DNA of 64,000 bases, from the NCBI GenBank assembly GCA_037349315.1, contig JBAIAC010000607.1, positions 124,001 to 188,000 on the forward strand. Direction: 5' to 3'. The stretch is from Chelydra serpentina. Taxonomy: Eukaryota > Chordata > Testudines > Chelydridae. Under the pieces are notes generated by a model. The model saw only the letters and a list, made by a program, of their open reading frames with translations. It did no database searches and was not told the DNA's origin. The translations under genes and the position numbers were made by a program. Of this stretch, positions 32,449-44,096 are shown piece by piece; positions within the stretch are counted from its first letter, which is position 1, and each line of letters starts with the position of its first letter.

Positions 32449-33350
32449 GTATGTTTGCTTCTTAATTTTATATTTGATTTTTTTACCCCCCCAAAACCCT
32501 CACAAAAAGCTAAACAAATGTCCTAGGACTTGGCTACATGGAGACATCGTGTGTGGCAAGCTGGGGTCTGAATCTACAGCACAGTATCTTGCCACATAAT
32601 GATTGGCTGTGTTTACCATCCTACTGTGTACTAAAAGTTCAGTAGAGGGGTTTGACAAATGTTTCAAATATTGTTAGCGGGCTCCAGCTTAGTAAGGAAG
32701 TGATCGAGTTTCTTAATGTTGTGACTTACAGAAGTATATAACTTATTCTTCCTACTCAAGTTTACTTTAACAATTCTCCTGGCTGACTTAGAAGACAACA
32801 CAGAGCAGGTGTGGTAATGCAGTATTAGTTGATTTGTGATGTGTTTTTTGGTCGACCTAGCCACATCCACGAGAGGACTACAAGTCTTTTGGTTCAAAGT
32901 CATTCTGAGTGATTTGGGGAGGACTTACATATTTTAAATCAAAAGATCCAGGCACTCTGTCAAATAATCCAAAAGAGGAGAATAGTGTGTGCATTTTTTT
33001 TTTAAAGTAGGTAATATGGTTGGACCTTAAGTGGAAGAAGGAGAAAATAAACATTGAGTGATGGAATTAATAAACTGGACAGTGCTTGCTGAGTGAAGAG
33101 ATTCTTTGTTGGATCACAATAGGCTGAGATGAAATTGTTGCTACTTGAAATGTTTGACAAATATGTGCTAAAATAGAGTGGTTAATTAAAAATAAACTTT
33201 CACGTTCTAGTATGTTTAAAATAAACTTCACATGAATGGGAAACATTTCAAGCATTTTTATTTATAAGCTTTCTTCTCAAATTTTAGAAACAATTCAACT
33301 AAAGGCAAAAACAACTTAACAAAGCTTGTTCTGAAATTTTGAATAAATAA

Positions 33351-33799
33351 TCATAGAATCATAGAATCTGAGGGTTGGAAGGGACCTCAGGAGGTCATCT
33401 AGTCCAACCCCCTGCTCAAAGCAGGACCAAACCCAACTAAATCATCCCAGCCAGGGCTTTGTCAAGCCTGACCTTAAAAACATCTAAGGAAGGAGATTCT
33501 ACCACCTCCCTAGGTAACCCATTCCAGTGCTTCACCACCCTACTAGTGAAAACGTTTTTCCTAATATCCAACCTAAACCTCCCCCTCTGCAACTTGAGAC
33601 CATTACTCCTTGTTCTGTCATCTTCTACCACTGAGAACAGTCTAGATCCATCCTCTTTGGAACCCCCTTTCAGGTAGTTGAAAGCAGCTATCAAATCCCC
33701 CCTCATTCTTCTCTTCTGCAGGCTAAACAATCCCAGTTCCCTCAGCCTCTCCTCATAAGTCATGTGCTCCAGCCCCCTAATCATTTTTGTTGCCCTCCA
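33351..33799 (-). mobile_element. CR1 LINE 3' fragment
   Basis: Minus strand: the last 115 codons of CR1 ORF2 ([20 protein letters not shown] onward to KALAGMI, stop at 33437), then the 3' UTR and two ATTCTATG units. Truncated at 33799, within the same coding segment present in the 16.4- and 47.8-kb copies. Confidence 0.93.
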
Positions 33800-35999
33800 T
33801 AATGTAGCTGTTGACTTAAATGGAAAAATCAGTACGTAATTTAAAGGAGCTCTGTTAAGGATGCTTCAGGTGTATTGATCTGATGAGATACTAAATGACT
33901 ATAGAAAGGCTTTTGATGGTGAAATAAGTAAATTGCTATGTACTGTTCTAAAAAGAAATGTAATGGCTCATTAAAGGATTAGGGAGGGTAGTCCAGCAAA
34001 TATGAAGTAATTCATATTTTCCAAAAAATTGGGTATTTAAGATGGTTGAAGTAAAAACTTGACTGGGGCCTTATCTTACTAATCCATATTCTTATGTTTT
34101 CTCTTTGATATTAATGCCATTAACAATGGTTTAAAATGAGTTTAGTTTACTTATAAATTAGTAATTTTTGCTGAAACTCTAATGACTAGAGATACATGCA
34201 TGGAAGAAAAAAGTGTAGACAAACCCTCACCAATATGAGGTGAAAAGATGTATTGTTTCCATTCTGTAAGTAATTTTGCTCTTGGCTGTAACAACTTTTT
34301 TGTAAAAAAGACCAGCTGTACTTAAGCAAAATAAAAATATTTGATGATGGAGAAATTCCTGAAAATAGTTGAATAATATATCGTCCTTAAACATTTTAAG
34401 CAATAATGTTAGTTTTAATGCACAGGGACATGTTTGGTGTGGCAATGACTGTAACATCACTCTAGAATGAATTGTTTTGAGTTGATATTTGTCTCCCAGT
34501 TACTCTAGCACAGTAAGTCCTAGAACTGCTTCTGTGAAATATGTACTGTTATTTTCTTTGTGGGATGCTACTTTGTACAGCTTGGATTTGAAGCAACATG
34601 TTTCTAGTTCCTCAGTTATTTTTTTTCAGTGAGGAATTAATTTAAAAGGCTGAACAAGTAAAGCGTTCCATGTTAAGTAAGTCACAAAAGAATTGCTTTT
34701 GAACTGTAGACCTCTGTTGGTGAGGGGAAGAATGGGGCACCTTGAAAAATAGTTGGATACGAAGCAATTGTTTGTCGTAAGGGCAATCAGGAAGGCCTCT
34801 GCCCTTCAGACTGTCATTGTAAGGACATACAAGGCCATGATTGTGGCTTAGATGGTACATTGTGGAATTCCCATGAGACAGATGTTGTGTGGGTAGCAAG
34901 TCTCCAGGACGACAGTAACATGAAGAACAATACATGTTTTGAGTTTCGACCTGACACAGGTCATGCTACATTTTGACTTTAATATGTAGTCAACGGGGAA
35001 GGTTTTTGAGAGGTGTGAACTTGGGAACCCTTTTGTTGAGCAGTAAAGTGAGACGTCCTTAAATATTGGTGGAGTTAAAGTATGACCATGTGTTGTCAGA
35101 CAAAGGAATCTTCTCCAAAGTCCTGTCTTAAATCAGGAATCCTACTTCAGTTTCCAAACAGGTTGTGATAAGTACTTGACTCTCTCAAGTGCTCATTTGT
35201 TTAGCTGCTGCTCTTAACCTGGGAAAGTGTTAAAATGAGTTATCAATATTTACCATCCGTTCATCAGGAATGCAGTGTCTGATCAAGTCTTGATGTATTA
35301 CTGAGATCTGTTCCTTCCTCCCCTTGTCTGTGTGGACTGCAGAATAGTCTATTACTGTCTAAGTCTTAATTTATAGTGCTTTGTTGCTATTATTTGTTAG
35401 CTGAGTTGGTTAAATTGCACTGTAAGCCCCTCAAGGCCCTCTCTCAAGAATTAGGCGTTTAAGTCTCTCCCATGCTTTCTTTTCTTCCTCAGGTTTCCTG
35501 TAGGCTTCATCTTGAGCAGGATGGTTCCTAGCTTCAATTTTGATACTTTTCTCGAGGAAACCTCTGCCTCAAAAGTGTTTTGTCTACTTGAAATGTTAGT
35601 TGCCTCACTTGAACTGGATTTTACCAAATCATTTGAGTTTTGACTTGAGCTATTTAGTCCTGTTAAGAAAAAAGATGTCACAAATCTAGTAGTATTCAAT
35701 GGATCAGAAAGCTGAAAAGCTGTTAAAACTGTAAGGGATTTTAGAAGATAAATGATAAATATAAAAGGAATGCTTTTGTCTTGTAAAAAAGATATATATG
35801 GCCTCTATTTGATCTCCGTGAACAATACATTCCATATACCTTTTGTATATATTTACTGCTTTGAGTAATTCTATTCACGGTTGTGTTGTCTTGTAGCTTT
35901 TCTTCATCTCTTTAATTTCTGTGATGGAAGGTATTGCTGTTAAGATGCAAGCATATGGAAGATAGAGAAAGATGTATTATCAAAGGTGTCCACTTTTCT

Positions 36000-38760
36000 G
36001 GCAATGTGCTGTTTCAGACCCAGAAAGCAACAGTTTCTTTGAGTGATGATCCCTATGTGTATTCCACACGTGGGTGCACATGTGTAAATATTTTTTTGTC
36101 ATTTTCATAGTGTCATTTAGTATCATAAACATCTTCCCTGGTTAAGGGACACAATCCCTTGTCACCTGGGGACTATGCCAAGGATCCCAGGCTTCAAGAA
36201 CTGTCTCATGCTCATTAATTTTCCATTAGCGATGAGTATTAATAGTGCCTCTACTGTCTGGTTGAGGAACACATTTCGGTGAAGCGCAGCATCTGTAAGG
36301 CTTTCCTACCCAGAACTAGAGTAGCCCGTGGGCCCCATCTCTGCAAGTTCCTTATAGAAGAGGTAATGAGGCCCCTGGTGCACTCGGATCCTGGCCAAGG
36401 AGACTGCCCCGTACAGTGGCCTCCACTGATATGTAGTGCCCCTCTGAGCACTGAAGCCGAAGGACAATCCCCACCACAAGAATAAGAAAAGCTCATGGGC
36501 ATAACAGCACCCAGTGGACTGCTTATAAGAGATTAGTTCCCTCCCCTACCTGTACTAGGTCAGGTGAGATGCAGCACTTGGATCCAGCGGAACCAATGCT
36601 GAAGGCCCCCCCGGCTGGAGGGTAAAGCAAAGAAGAAGCAGGATCTGTTGGCACCAGTGGTGACCTCGGTACTGGGACACTTAGAGCATCAGTCTACAAG
36701 CATAGCTCTGGATGCTCCATCAGTGCTGCCTCACCAGCATGCTGACCCAGGTCCCTTTGGCATCTCAATGGGCACCTGTGGACTCGGGATGTAGAGACTT
36801 TCCCCACACCAGGGGAGGTATTCCGGCTGTACCTGCAGTGTCCACTCCTCATGGGCCCGTCCATTTGTGGGGATGTCCCCACAGCTGAGGATGAACTGCT
36901 GTTCCTGCTGTGGGAAAGGCCCCTTTCCTGTCCATTGGACCGAGCCCTCCGGTACTGACAGTCCCGCCGTTTCTGAGAGAACCATTATCCAATTCAGAAG
37001 TCTCAGGATGTAGCCCCATCAACATCTCCACTGCTGTGTAGGAGCCCGGAGATGCAGCTGAAGCACCCTGATCTGCCTGGCTATGACATTCTCCTCTCAT
37101 CCCCCTTCCCCTGCCTCCCAAGAAGCCTGGTACCGCTTCCCCGTGGGCTCTCCCAGATGGACGGACCCCTCATTCTGACCCTACTGGATCCCATGGGACC
37201 TGTACCACAGACATCCAGCGCCATTGCAAGGATCCTATGGCTCCTGCCAACCAGCTCTGTTGGTATACGAGGAGGAAGACGTGTAATCAGTACCACCAGT
37301 TCCAAATGGAGCCTCCTTGTCACCAGATGAGGTGGTCATCCTTTTGCTGCTCTCTCCACCGGATGACCGCCGGCAGTACCAAGAACCTTTGCAGAGAGTG
37401 GCTACCAACTCAAAAATTCCACTGGAGGAATTCCAGGACCCCCAACATAGTCTCCTGGACATCCTTCAGGCACAGGGAGAGTGCACGTGGCCCTTCCTAT
37501 GAACAAGGCCCTGCTGGAACGAGTCCAGATGGTTTGGCGCACACCAACATTGTGCCCCCACCCCGAGAAGAGCTGCTAGACTGTACTTTGTGCCAGCTAG
37601 AGGGACCGATTTCCTATTCACGCACCTGTCTTCTAATTCACAGCATGTCAGCACCTGCAGTACAACTTCACCACGTACAGTCGGCTGGCCGAGCTTAAGT
37701 ACAGGTGCCCTGCAGATGACCTGGCCCAGCTCTAGGCCTTAGTAAATGAAGGAAAATTAGTGGCAAAGTTGGCCCTCCAGCTGACACTGCATTCCATTCT
37801 GTGCAAGTGCACAGAATTCATGTCCTGCAGATTTCTTTGCTTCCCCGCAGAAAAATGACTTTCTGATGGGGAAGCAAAGAGAAGCTGGAAGAGCAGTCAC
37901 ACACCACTGCCTAGCTGCGCAGGTTCATCGTTTCATGCACCCAGAGCAGCCGGGGGAGAGGTAAATCACCTCAGGGCTGGGGACACCCTATCCAGTGGCT
38001 CCAACCCTGAGCTGGGATCTGCTGCTAGTCCCGGCTGGGCTGGAGACAGGAGAGGACGGGACTTCCTCTTCCCCCTGCAAGGAGTGGTTGGAGCTGTCTC
38101 AGACCCACCCCCAGAAACCTCCCCCCAGCTGCCAGAAACTCAGCATCCTCCCCTGCTTCCTACCCCCATCACTCCTCAGCTGTGAGGGGAGAGGTCACTA
38201 CAGGGAGCTGCTCCCCCATCCGCCCAACCCCTGTGCATCCAGACCTCCCATACCCAGAGCCCCCCTTTAAGCCTCACCAGTACACCCAGAACCCCCCTAG
38301 CTCTCCATACGCAAACCCCACCGTGCCGGACTTGCTCAACCCCTGCATCTGGAGACCCCTGCCTCACAGAGGGGAGATAGGCAGGGTCCCAGAGTGTTGT
38401 GCTGTGTCAGGGTCAGGTGTAGCCTCACTACTGAGTCTGTGTCTGTAGGGTGGGGGAGCTGCAAGGTGATCTCCTACCTTTATGCAGCCAGTGGCCCCTG
38501 CTCCCCGCTGCTTTCCTGGAGCCTCTGCATTTTTTTATTGACAAATAAAACTTGTAGAAATTTAAAATACTGTATGCAGAAGTTTTAATTTTTTGGCACA
38601 CAATGCTCTCAGAAGTACCCATTCCTTGGCCACCGGACTCATGATGCACAGGGACTCGTGGCTTCTCTCTTCTGGTTTCCCGAGGGAGGGCCAAAACCCC
38701 ATCAAGGATCTCCCTTTCGAATAAGCTGATCTTTTCAGTGATAAAACGAAAAGTGCGTTC
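36000..38760 (+). mobile_element. DIRS-like retrotransposon relic, ORF1 part (block A)
   Basis: Degraded plus-strand coding blocks in several frames. At 37319-37460 the pattern is S-P-D-E-V-V...QYQEPLQRVA...IPLEEFQDPQHSLLDIL. Near 37655-37800 it reads YNFTTYSRLAELKY and ALVNEGKLVAKLALQ. After the nested LTR, at 38643, MMHRDSWLLSSGFPREGQNP then IKDLPFE. I recognise these as the ORF1 (capsid-like) protein of DIRS-type elements common in turtle genomes. Near 36030-36080 GATGATCCCTATGTGTATTC and CACACGTGGGTGCACATGTG look like element-end sequence. The 36000 boundary is approximate. Stops and frameshifts make it non-functional. Confidence 0.65.
37800..38618 (+). mobile_element. Solo LTR nested in the DIRS-like element
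   Basis: An 819-bp insert starting TGTGCAAGTGCACAG, flanked by CCATTC at 37794-37799 and 38619-38624, a 6-bp target-site duplication. It interrupts the DIRS ORF1 between ...KLALQLTLHS and ...MMHRDSWLL. It has AATAAA near 38544, then a T-rich end (AGTTTTAATTTTTTGGCACA). No coding sequence. The family is probably an endogenous retrovirus LTR, judged from length, duplication size and poly(A) signal. Confidence 0.7.
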
Positions 38761-38859
38761 TCTGGGATCCATGTCACCAACAGCTTTCAAGAGCTCCCTG
38801 CCTTTCTGATGGGGATCACCACGGGAAATGCTTTTCTGTTCCGTCTTTTCTGCCTCAAG

Positions 38860-39150
38860 CATAGGAAGAGTCTTTTTGAGGGCAGAAGCAGACAGGGAGG
38901 ATGCTCTAATTAATATCTCCTTATCTTCACCAGATGAGGCTGTGATGCCTCCCCCAACTTCTCTGACAGACTATGTCAAACTGTTTCAAGAGCTAATTAA
39001 ACGAATTGCCTAAGTCAGGATCTACTCATAGAGTAGGTTGAAGAGTCCCATCATAAGCTGTTAGACAGTCTACACATAACAGCCTTCTATCAAAGGGCAT
39101 TGCGAGTAAAGGAGACTTTGCTAGATGGTCTTGGAAGGTTCCAATAGACC
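38860..39150 (+). mobile_element. Second DIRS-like ORF1 segment (block B)
   Basis: At 38926-39012: SSPDEAVMPPPTSLTDYVKL then FQELIKRIA and a frameshifted VEESHHKLLDSLHI. This is homologous to block A at 37319-37460 but lies downstream of the WLLSSG segment, whereas within ORF1 it should lie upstream. So it is a second copy or a rearrangement. Confidence 0.6.
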
Positions 39151-39329
39151 CCAGCGACGATATCACTTACATATACAAATGTGCAGATTAAAATTATTAC
39201 ATTTAGCCAATAACTCAATTTCTGTTTACATACCCTCTGCCTAATGCCTTGGTTGTTGAGAAATGGGTTTTGGAGTTTATAACCTCAGGTTATTCCATAC
39301 ATTTAATCTCCATCTCCCCAGCTCACCCT

Positions 39330-40960
39330 CCTTCCTTGTTCCTTTTCAGGGCCCCATCTCATGCGCGTTTGCTGAGACTAGAAGTCATTTCTGTCATGTG
39401 TAGGGGTTATAGAAGCTGTTCGAGTCCAGCACAGAGGGAAGGGATTCTGGTCCAAAAAATCCCTCTGGATGGAGAGTGATTTTTTTCGATCTCCAGCCCC
39501 TTAAACACCTTTGTGCAAAGGCAGAAATTCAGGATGGTGACGCTTGCTGGTATTGTTCCATTACGGTATTCTAGGGATTGGTTTTTGAGTTTGATCTTGA
39601 GGATGAGTATTTTTGCATCGTGATTTACCCCTCACATGGGATGTTTTCTTTGTTTAATAGTCAACCAGGATCACTTGCAGTATTGTGCTTCCCATCAGTT
39701 TCTTCTGCTCGGAGGGTATTCTTGAAGGCCTTTGCAGTAGTAGCAGCTACTACTTCATTGACCTGGGATGGTTGTCTTTCCATTCCTTCATGGTTGTCTG
39801 TTCAATGGCCACTCTTACAGCAAAGTTGTCTCTCTAGTAAAAACAGCTGTGTCCCTTTTCCACATGTTAGGAGTAGAGCTAAACAAACAAACAAAAATCC
39901 ACTTTGACCCCATTGCAACTGGATTCATAGGATCTTCTCTGGGTGCTATAAAAGCCAAAGCTTACCATACCAGGTACAGATTTGATACTAACAAACCACA
40001 CTTATTTGAATTAAGTCCACAGACTGTCCAGAAATAGTCTAGTTAAGACATTTGTTAAGACACGTGGCAGCTTGTACCTTTTGTGAGGCAGCATGCCAAG
40101 TTACAGCGTTTCTGCTTCCAGGGATGGCTCAGAACAAGCGCAGTCTAGACAAGATTGTATCTGTCCCTCATTGAGTATTGGGTTGACTCGGTTGGTGGAA
40201 GGACCTGTCCAAAGTATGTGCAGGAGTTCCTTTCACCCAGCCTCCTGCCATCACTATAACTTCAGATTATTCCTCATGAGGTGGGGAGCACATATGAGGG
40301 GGACACTGCTCAGCACAAATGGTGTGCTCAGCACCTGTCTCCATATCAACTTTCTGGAATTAAGAGCAGTCAGGAATGCCTGAATACACCGTACCCCCTT
40401 CCTCAGGAACCGGTCTGTCGCAGTCATGACAGACAACGTAGCATTGGTGGTATTATATAAGCCATGAAGTGAGGGGCGAGATGCTGTGCTGAGCATCCCT
40501 TGGTTCTGAACCAGTGAAGTTATGGAACTGGTGTACAATGAAGAACATGCTCATCTCACCCTTTTACCTTCCAGGTGTACAAAACACCAGAGCCAGCAAG
40601 CTGAGCAGGCACGTCTCCCAGGTTTGAAGGAGAGGTGGTTTAATTTTACAGGAACTGAAGTTCTTAGAGATGTCTTGCTAGGTGCTCTGCTGTTTGTCCT
40701 TTCCCCCCTCTGCTTTGCAGTCTGTCTTTTGGTGATCGCGAAGGAACTGAGGGCTATTTGCCTGCACTGCTTCCCGTATTCTTGATACGGGACATGAGGG
40801 GGTCTGGAGCCACATGCGTGTGCTGGACAGGCACTGCTACGGAAAATGTCAAAGATGTACCTGAAGTGGAGGGCACCTAGGGGGGTGCACCCTGAAGAAC
40901 TCGAGTTACTCTACAAGGTTACTAACCCTCTCAATCTGCAAGTGTCATTATTTAAACAAT
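39330..40960 (+). mobile_element. DIRS-like reverse transcriptase / RNase H relic and element end
   Basis: Frameshifted plus-strand blocks. Near 39470-39530 FFDLQPLKHL; near 39580 V-F-E-F-D-L-E-D-E-Y-F-C-I, matching the RT A-motif with its catalytic Asp; at 39840-40035 KTAVSLFHMLGVELNKQTKI and FIGSSLGAIKAKAY, the region after the RT palm. At 40260-40380 RWGAHMRGTLLSTNGVLS then CLHINFLELRAVRNA, and near 40425 V-M-T-D-N-V-A, match the RNase H. The end (GAACTCGAGTTACTCTACAA then GGTTACTAACCC, near 40900) looks like terminal non-coding sequence. The tyrosine recombinase was not found. Confidence 0.65.
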
Positions 40961-42265
40961 AGACTACGCTTGGATTAAGTAAGAATTCTACGTTCGATCA
41001 AGAATTGATGGATGACTTACTGTATTCACTGGGTGGATGCATAATTGAACCTTATTTATAAATAAAATATACAAATGGACTGTAAGTTAATACTGACTAC
41101 TGTAAGAATTATTTTCTTCTAAATATAAACTGCAGTAGAGATGCTCTGGACACCTGAGTTCACAAAATGTTGGGCAGTTGGATATTCCCTGTTAGTAACC
41201 TTGCAGCATGTGAGTGAAATCAATCTCTAATTTGTAACTGGCTTGACATTCATAAGTAGACTAAATTTCCTTGCACTTAGAAGTTTGACTCTTAATGTAT
41301 ATGAGTTCAACCTTCTGGGCGTCATTGATTCTTGGGCATCTCTCAGGTCTTTCCTGATGTTGAGTTTTTGCATGTTGATTGTCTTGATAGCTGTATTAAA
41401 ACAAAAAACGAAGAGAGAGCTTCGTTCTAACTAGTGAAAAGACTGTTTTATGGCCAGAGCATAATGCTGCAAGTCACACTGTTAACTACCAAAGAAAGTC
41501 AGCTGAAGGACATAACGGGGTCTGATTTGTTTAATAGCTTGTGGAGTAAGAATCTTTAGTATTACTTTCTCTTTAACCACAAACAAACAAAACCTAAATG
41601 AACAAACAAACAAAAAAACCCCACCCTGGTATCTATGAAACTGGTTAGGTGATAGCACTTAAGGTACACAACGAAGAAGATTTGGGTTCTAAGACCACAC
41701 TGGAGATGTGTAGTGTTAACAAGTGCACCATACATTTCTATGATACTTATAAAAAAAACCTGAATAAATAAGTTAAACGACAGAATTGCTTAAGTAAATG
41801 TGTAAAATATAGTGTCTCTTCCTGGTTAGTAAAACCAATTCCACCAAATGTAGCCTAAAGGCTATGTTTAGTTGTAGTTCACATGTTTTAATGGTTACCA
41901 ACGAATGAGCGTCAACCTCACCTTGGGGGGGAAGTAAAGTACAGATACAAAGTTAGATTAAAATAAATGATTTAAAACCAGATTTCTTGTTTGCTGATTA
42001 AAATTTGACTTCTATCACTTGGATTTTAAATCAGTCCACCCTGGCAATGTGCAGCACAGGGATGTCAGAGCTGTCAATTGTCCAGATTATTTTAAAGTAT
42101 CCATTGTGTCATCAACTTTACCTGCTGGTTAACAAATCTGCCTTGAAAATGAGTTAGTAGCTGTAAGCTATTGGGGATAAAATGTACATACAGGAATTGA
42201 AGTGAGGTTAATGAAACTTTTCTGTCTTGACTGAAAACGTAACTGGATTTGTTTTATTTCAATAG

Positions 42266-42562
42266 TTGAACCCATTGTGAGCCTAACAAAGGGACCAAAC
42301 TCTTTAATAGATGGTGAAAATCAGACAGTAGCAGCCATTTGTACAGCAGCCACTGGAAAACCTGCTGCAGATGTTGCTTGGGAAGGAGGTCTTGGAGAAA
42401 TGGAATCCAGTTCTACTTTATTTCCAAATGAAACTGTGACAGTTGTCAGTCAGTACAAACTCATACCCACCAAATTTGCCAGAGGAAGACGCATAACTTG
42501 TGTTGTGAGGCATCCGGCTTTGGAAAAGGAGATGAGATATCCTTACACATTGGACATCCTAT
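42266..42562 (+). CDS. NECTIN3: NECTIN3 exon 3: first Ig C-type domain (D2)
   Basis: Residues 136-234. VEPIVSLTKGPNSLIDGENQ begins the domain. The disulphide is Cys161 (AAIC) to Cys214 (RRITC). FARGRRITCVVRHPALEK is nearly invariant in nectin-3. N-glycosylation sequons are at Asn154 (NQT) and Asn190 (NET). D2 supports cis-dimerisation and positions D1. The acceptor is CAATAG at 42260-42265 and the donor GTAAGT at 42563. It enters in phase 1 by completing GTT (Val) and leaves in phase 1. No frame damage. Confidence 0.96.
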
Positions 42563-42669
42563 GTAAGTCTACAACAAGTTAACTATTGCTTCTACAGCTG
42601 CTATTCTGTCATATTACAACTAGGCCTTATAGTACGTTCCATTAGTAGCTCTGTCAGCAGTGTACAAAG

Positions 42670-42835
42670 AAGGTCAGTATCATTGCCCCATTACACATGG
42701 GAGAAACAGAGCTAGGGAGAGGTGAAGTGAGTTGACTAAGGACTTGCAGCAGGCCACTGGCTGAGCTGGGAGTAGAACCCAGGTCTCCTGAGACCCAATC
42801 AGTTGCCCTACTTGCTGTGACACATTGCCTCTTAA
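42670..42835 (-). mobile_element. MIR-like SINE fragment
   Basis: Contains the MIR-type core: TCATTGCCCCATTACACATG, GGAGAAACAGAGCTAGGGAG, GTGAAGTGAGTTGACTAAGG, then CTGGGAGTAGAACCCAGGTC and the CACATTGCCTCTT end. The orientation follows the usual way this sequence appears as the complement of MIR. Old and diverged. Confidence 0.7.
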
Positions 42836-43921
42836 CTTTTAATTAACTTGATTTAATTACCCATTTATATTCCTCCTATGTTTCTTCATGGACCCTTTCT
42901 TTTTAACAAATGTGACTAATACTTAGATGTTGAATTGAGGTATTTAAAAATACTTGGTGGTTACCATTTCTTTCACACTTGGAATAATACAAGTCATGAT
43001 ATTCCCAAAGAACTTCAGTGATGAAAAATGTTATGGGGTAGGTCACTCACTACACTCCTGAGAGTGTTAGAGACAGCGTGGATACATTGAGAATCCCTCC
43101 ACTTGGAAGTCTATTTTCTTTCTTAATATAGATTTATTTATTTTTTGGTTTGTTAAACTTGACATTCCTAAAAGAAACAAGTGACAGAAGATGATAAATT
43201 ATCAAGCCCCCCTCATTATTTGAGCCTATGGTCTACCTTGTAATAATAATCTTTATAATTTCATAACTGCACCTTCTCGCTCAGCTGTAGAAATGTGCAG
43301 AGCTTTCATCTGTTAGCAATGTTTGTGTCTTCATCGCATCAAATAAGTTTCTGTATATGACCAGATTGTTTTGGATTCTGCATCTTTACTATTGTTAGCA
43401 TATCACAAGCAAAACGTATGGCACATGTACTACTTTATTTGATTTGTTACTGAACTGAAATTTATCAGACCTCTTTCTAGCCCTTTGCTGTTGAACTTCT
43501 GGCTACTTGAAAAACTCTGTCTTGATGGTCACAGATTAAAGCCCTAACAAATTAGGGTTTGTTTACAATGCCTTGCCGTTTGGATTGTGGGAGTGTGAAT
43601 ATCATTGCACACCAAGTGCTGAGCTGCAATTCCCCCGTGTGGATACTGAGGGTGTGAACTAAAAGGTTCTTAAAACAGGACTACAGTAGTGTGAATTTAG
43701 GAACCTCTCAGTTCACACCCTCAGCATCCACGCAGGGGGGTTGAAGTGCAGCATTTGGCGTGCAGTCCTCTTCGCACTCCCATAGTCCAAACTGCAGTTT
43801 GAAGACATGCCCTTAGCATATCTCCCTAGATTGACCACTAATAATGCTGTGCTCTGATGGCCTGCTGACTTTGACAAGAGTTGCCCCCAAAATAAATTCC
43901 AGTCAGTTTCTCCCCATTGAA

Positions 43922-44096
43922 GTTTGAGCATTGGCCTGCTAAACCCAGGGTTGTGAGTTCAATCCTTGAGGGGGCCATTTAGGGATCTGGGGCAAAAATT
44001 GGGGATTGGTCCTGCTTTGAGCAGGGGGTTGGACTAGATGACCTCCTAAGGTCCCTTCCAACCTTGATATTCTATGATTCTATTCTATGATTCTAT
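43922..44096 (+). mobile_element. tRNA-derived SINE with CR1 tail, 5'-truncated
   Basis: Same family as 14397-14573, from TTGAGCATTGGCCTGCTAAA to the CR1-like GGGGTTGGACTAGATGACCT end and GATTCTATGATTCTATTCTA tail. It lacks the first roughly 25 nt, including the A box. Confidence 0.88.

Larger units (their letters stand above)
32449..42265. other. NECTIN3 intron 2
   Basis: 9.8 kb. Holds a CR1 3' fragment (33351-33799), a rearranged DIRS-like element with a nested LTR (36000-40960), and otherwise AT-rich DNA with nothing recognised. An 82-codon minus-strand frame at 35451-35699 with a Lys/Ser-rich composition was not identified. Confidence 0.6.

Noticed and set aside
32449..32599. Read-through of exon 2 into intron 2 as an alternative soluble isoform
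   Set aside because: The frame stops after five codons past the donor (GMFAS, stop). A good GTATGT donor and in-phase exon 3 make retention unnecessary to invoke.
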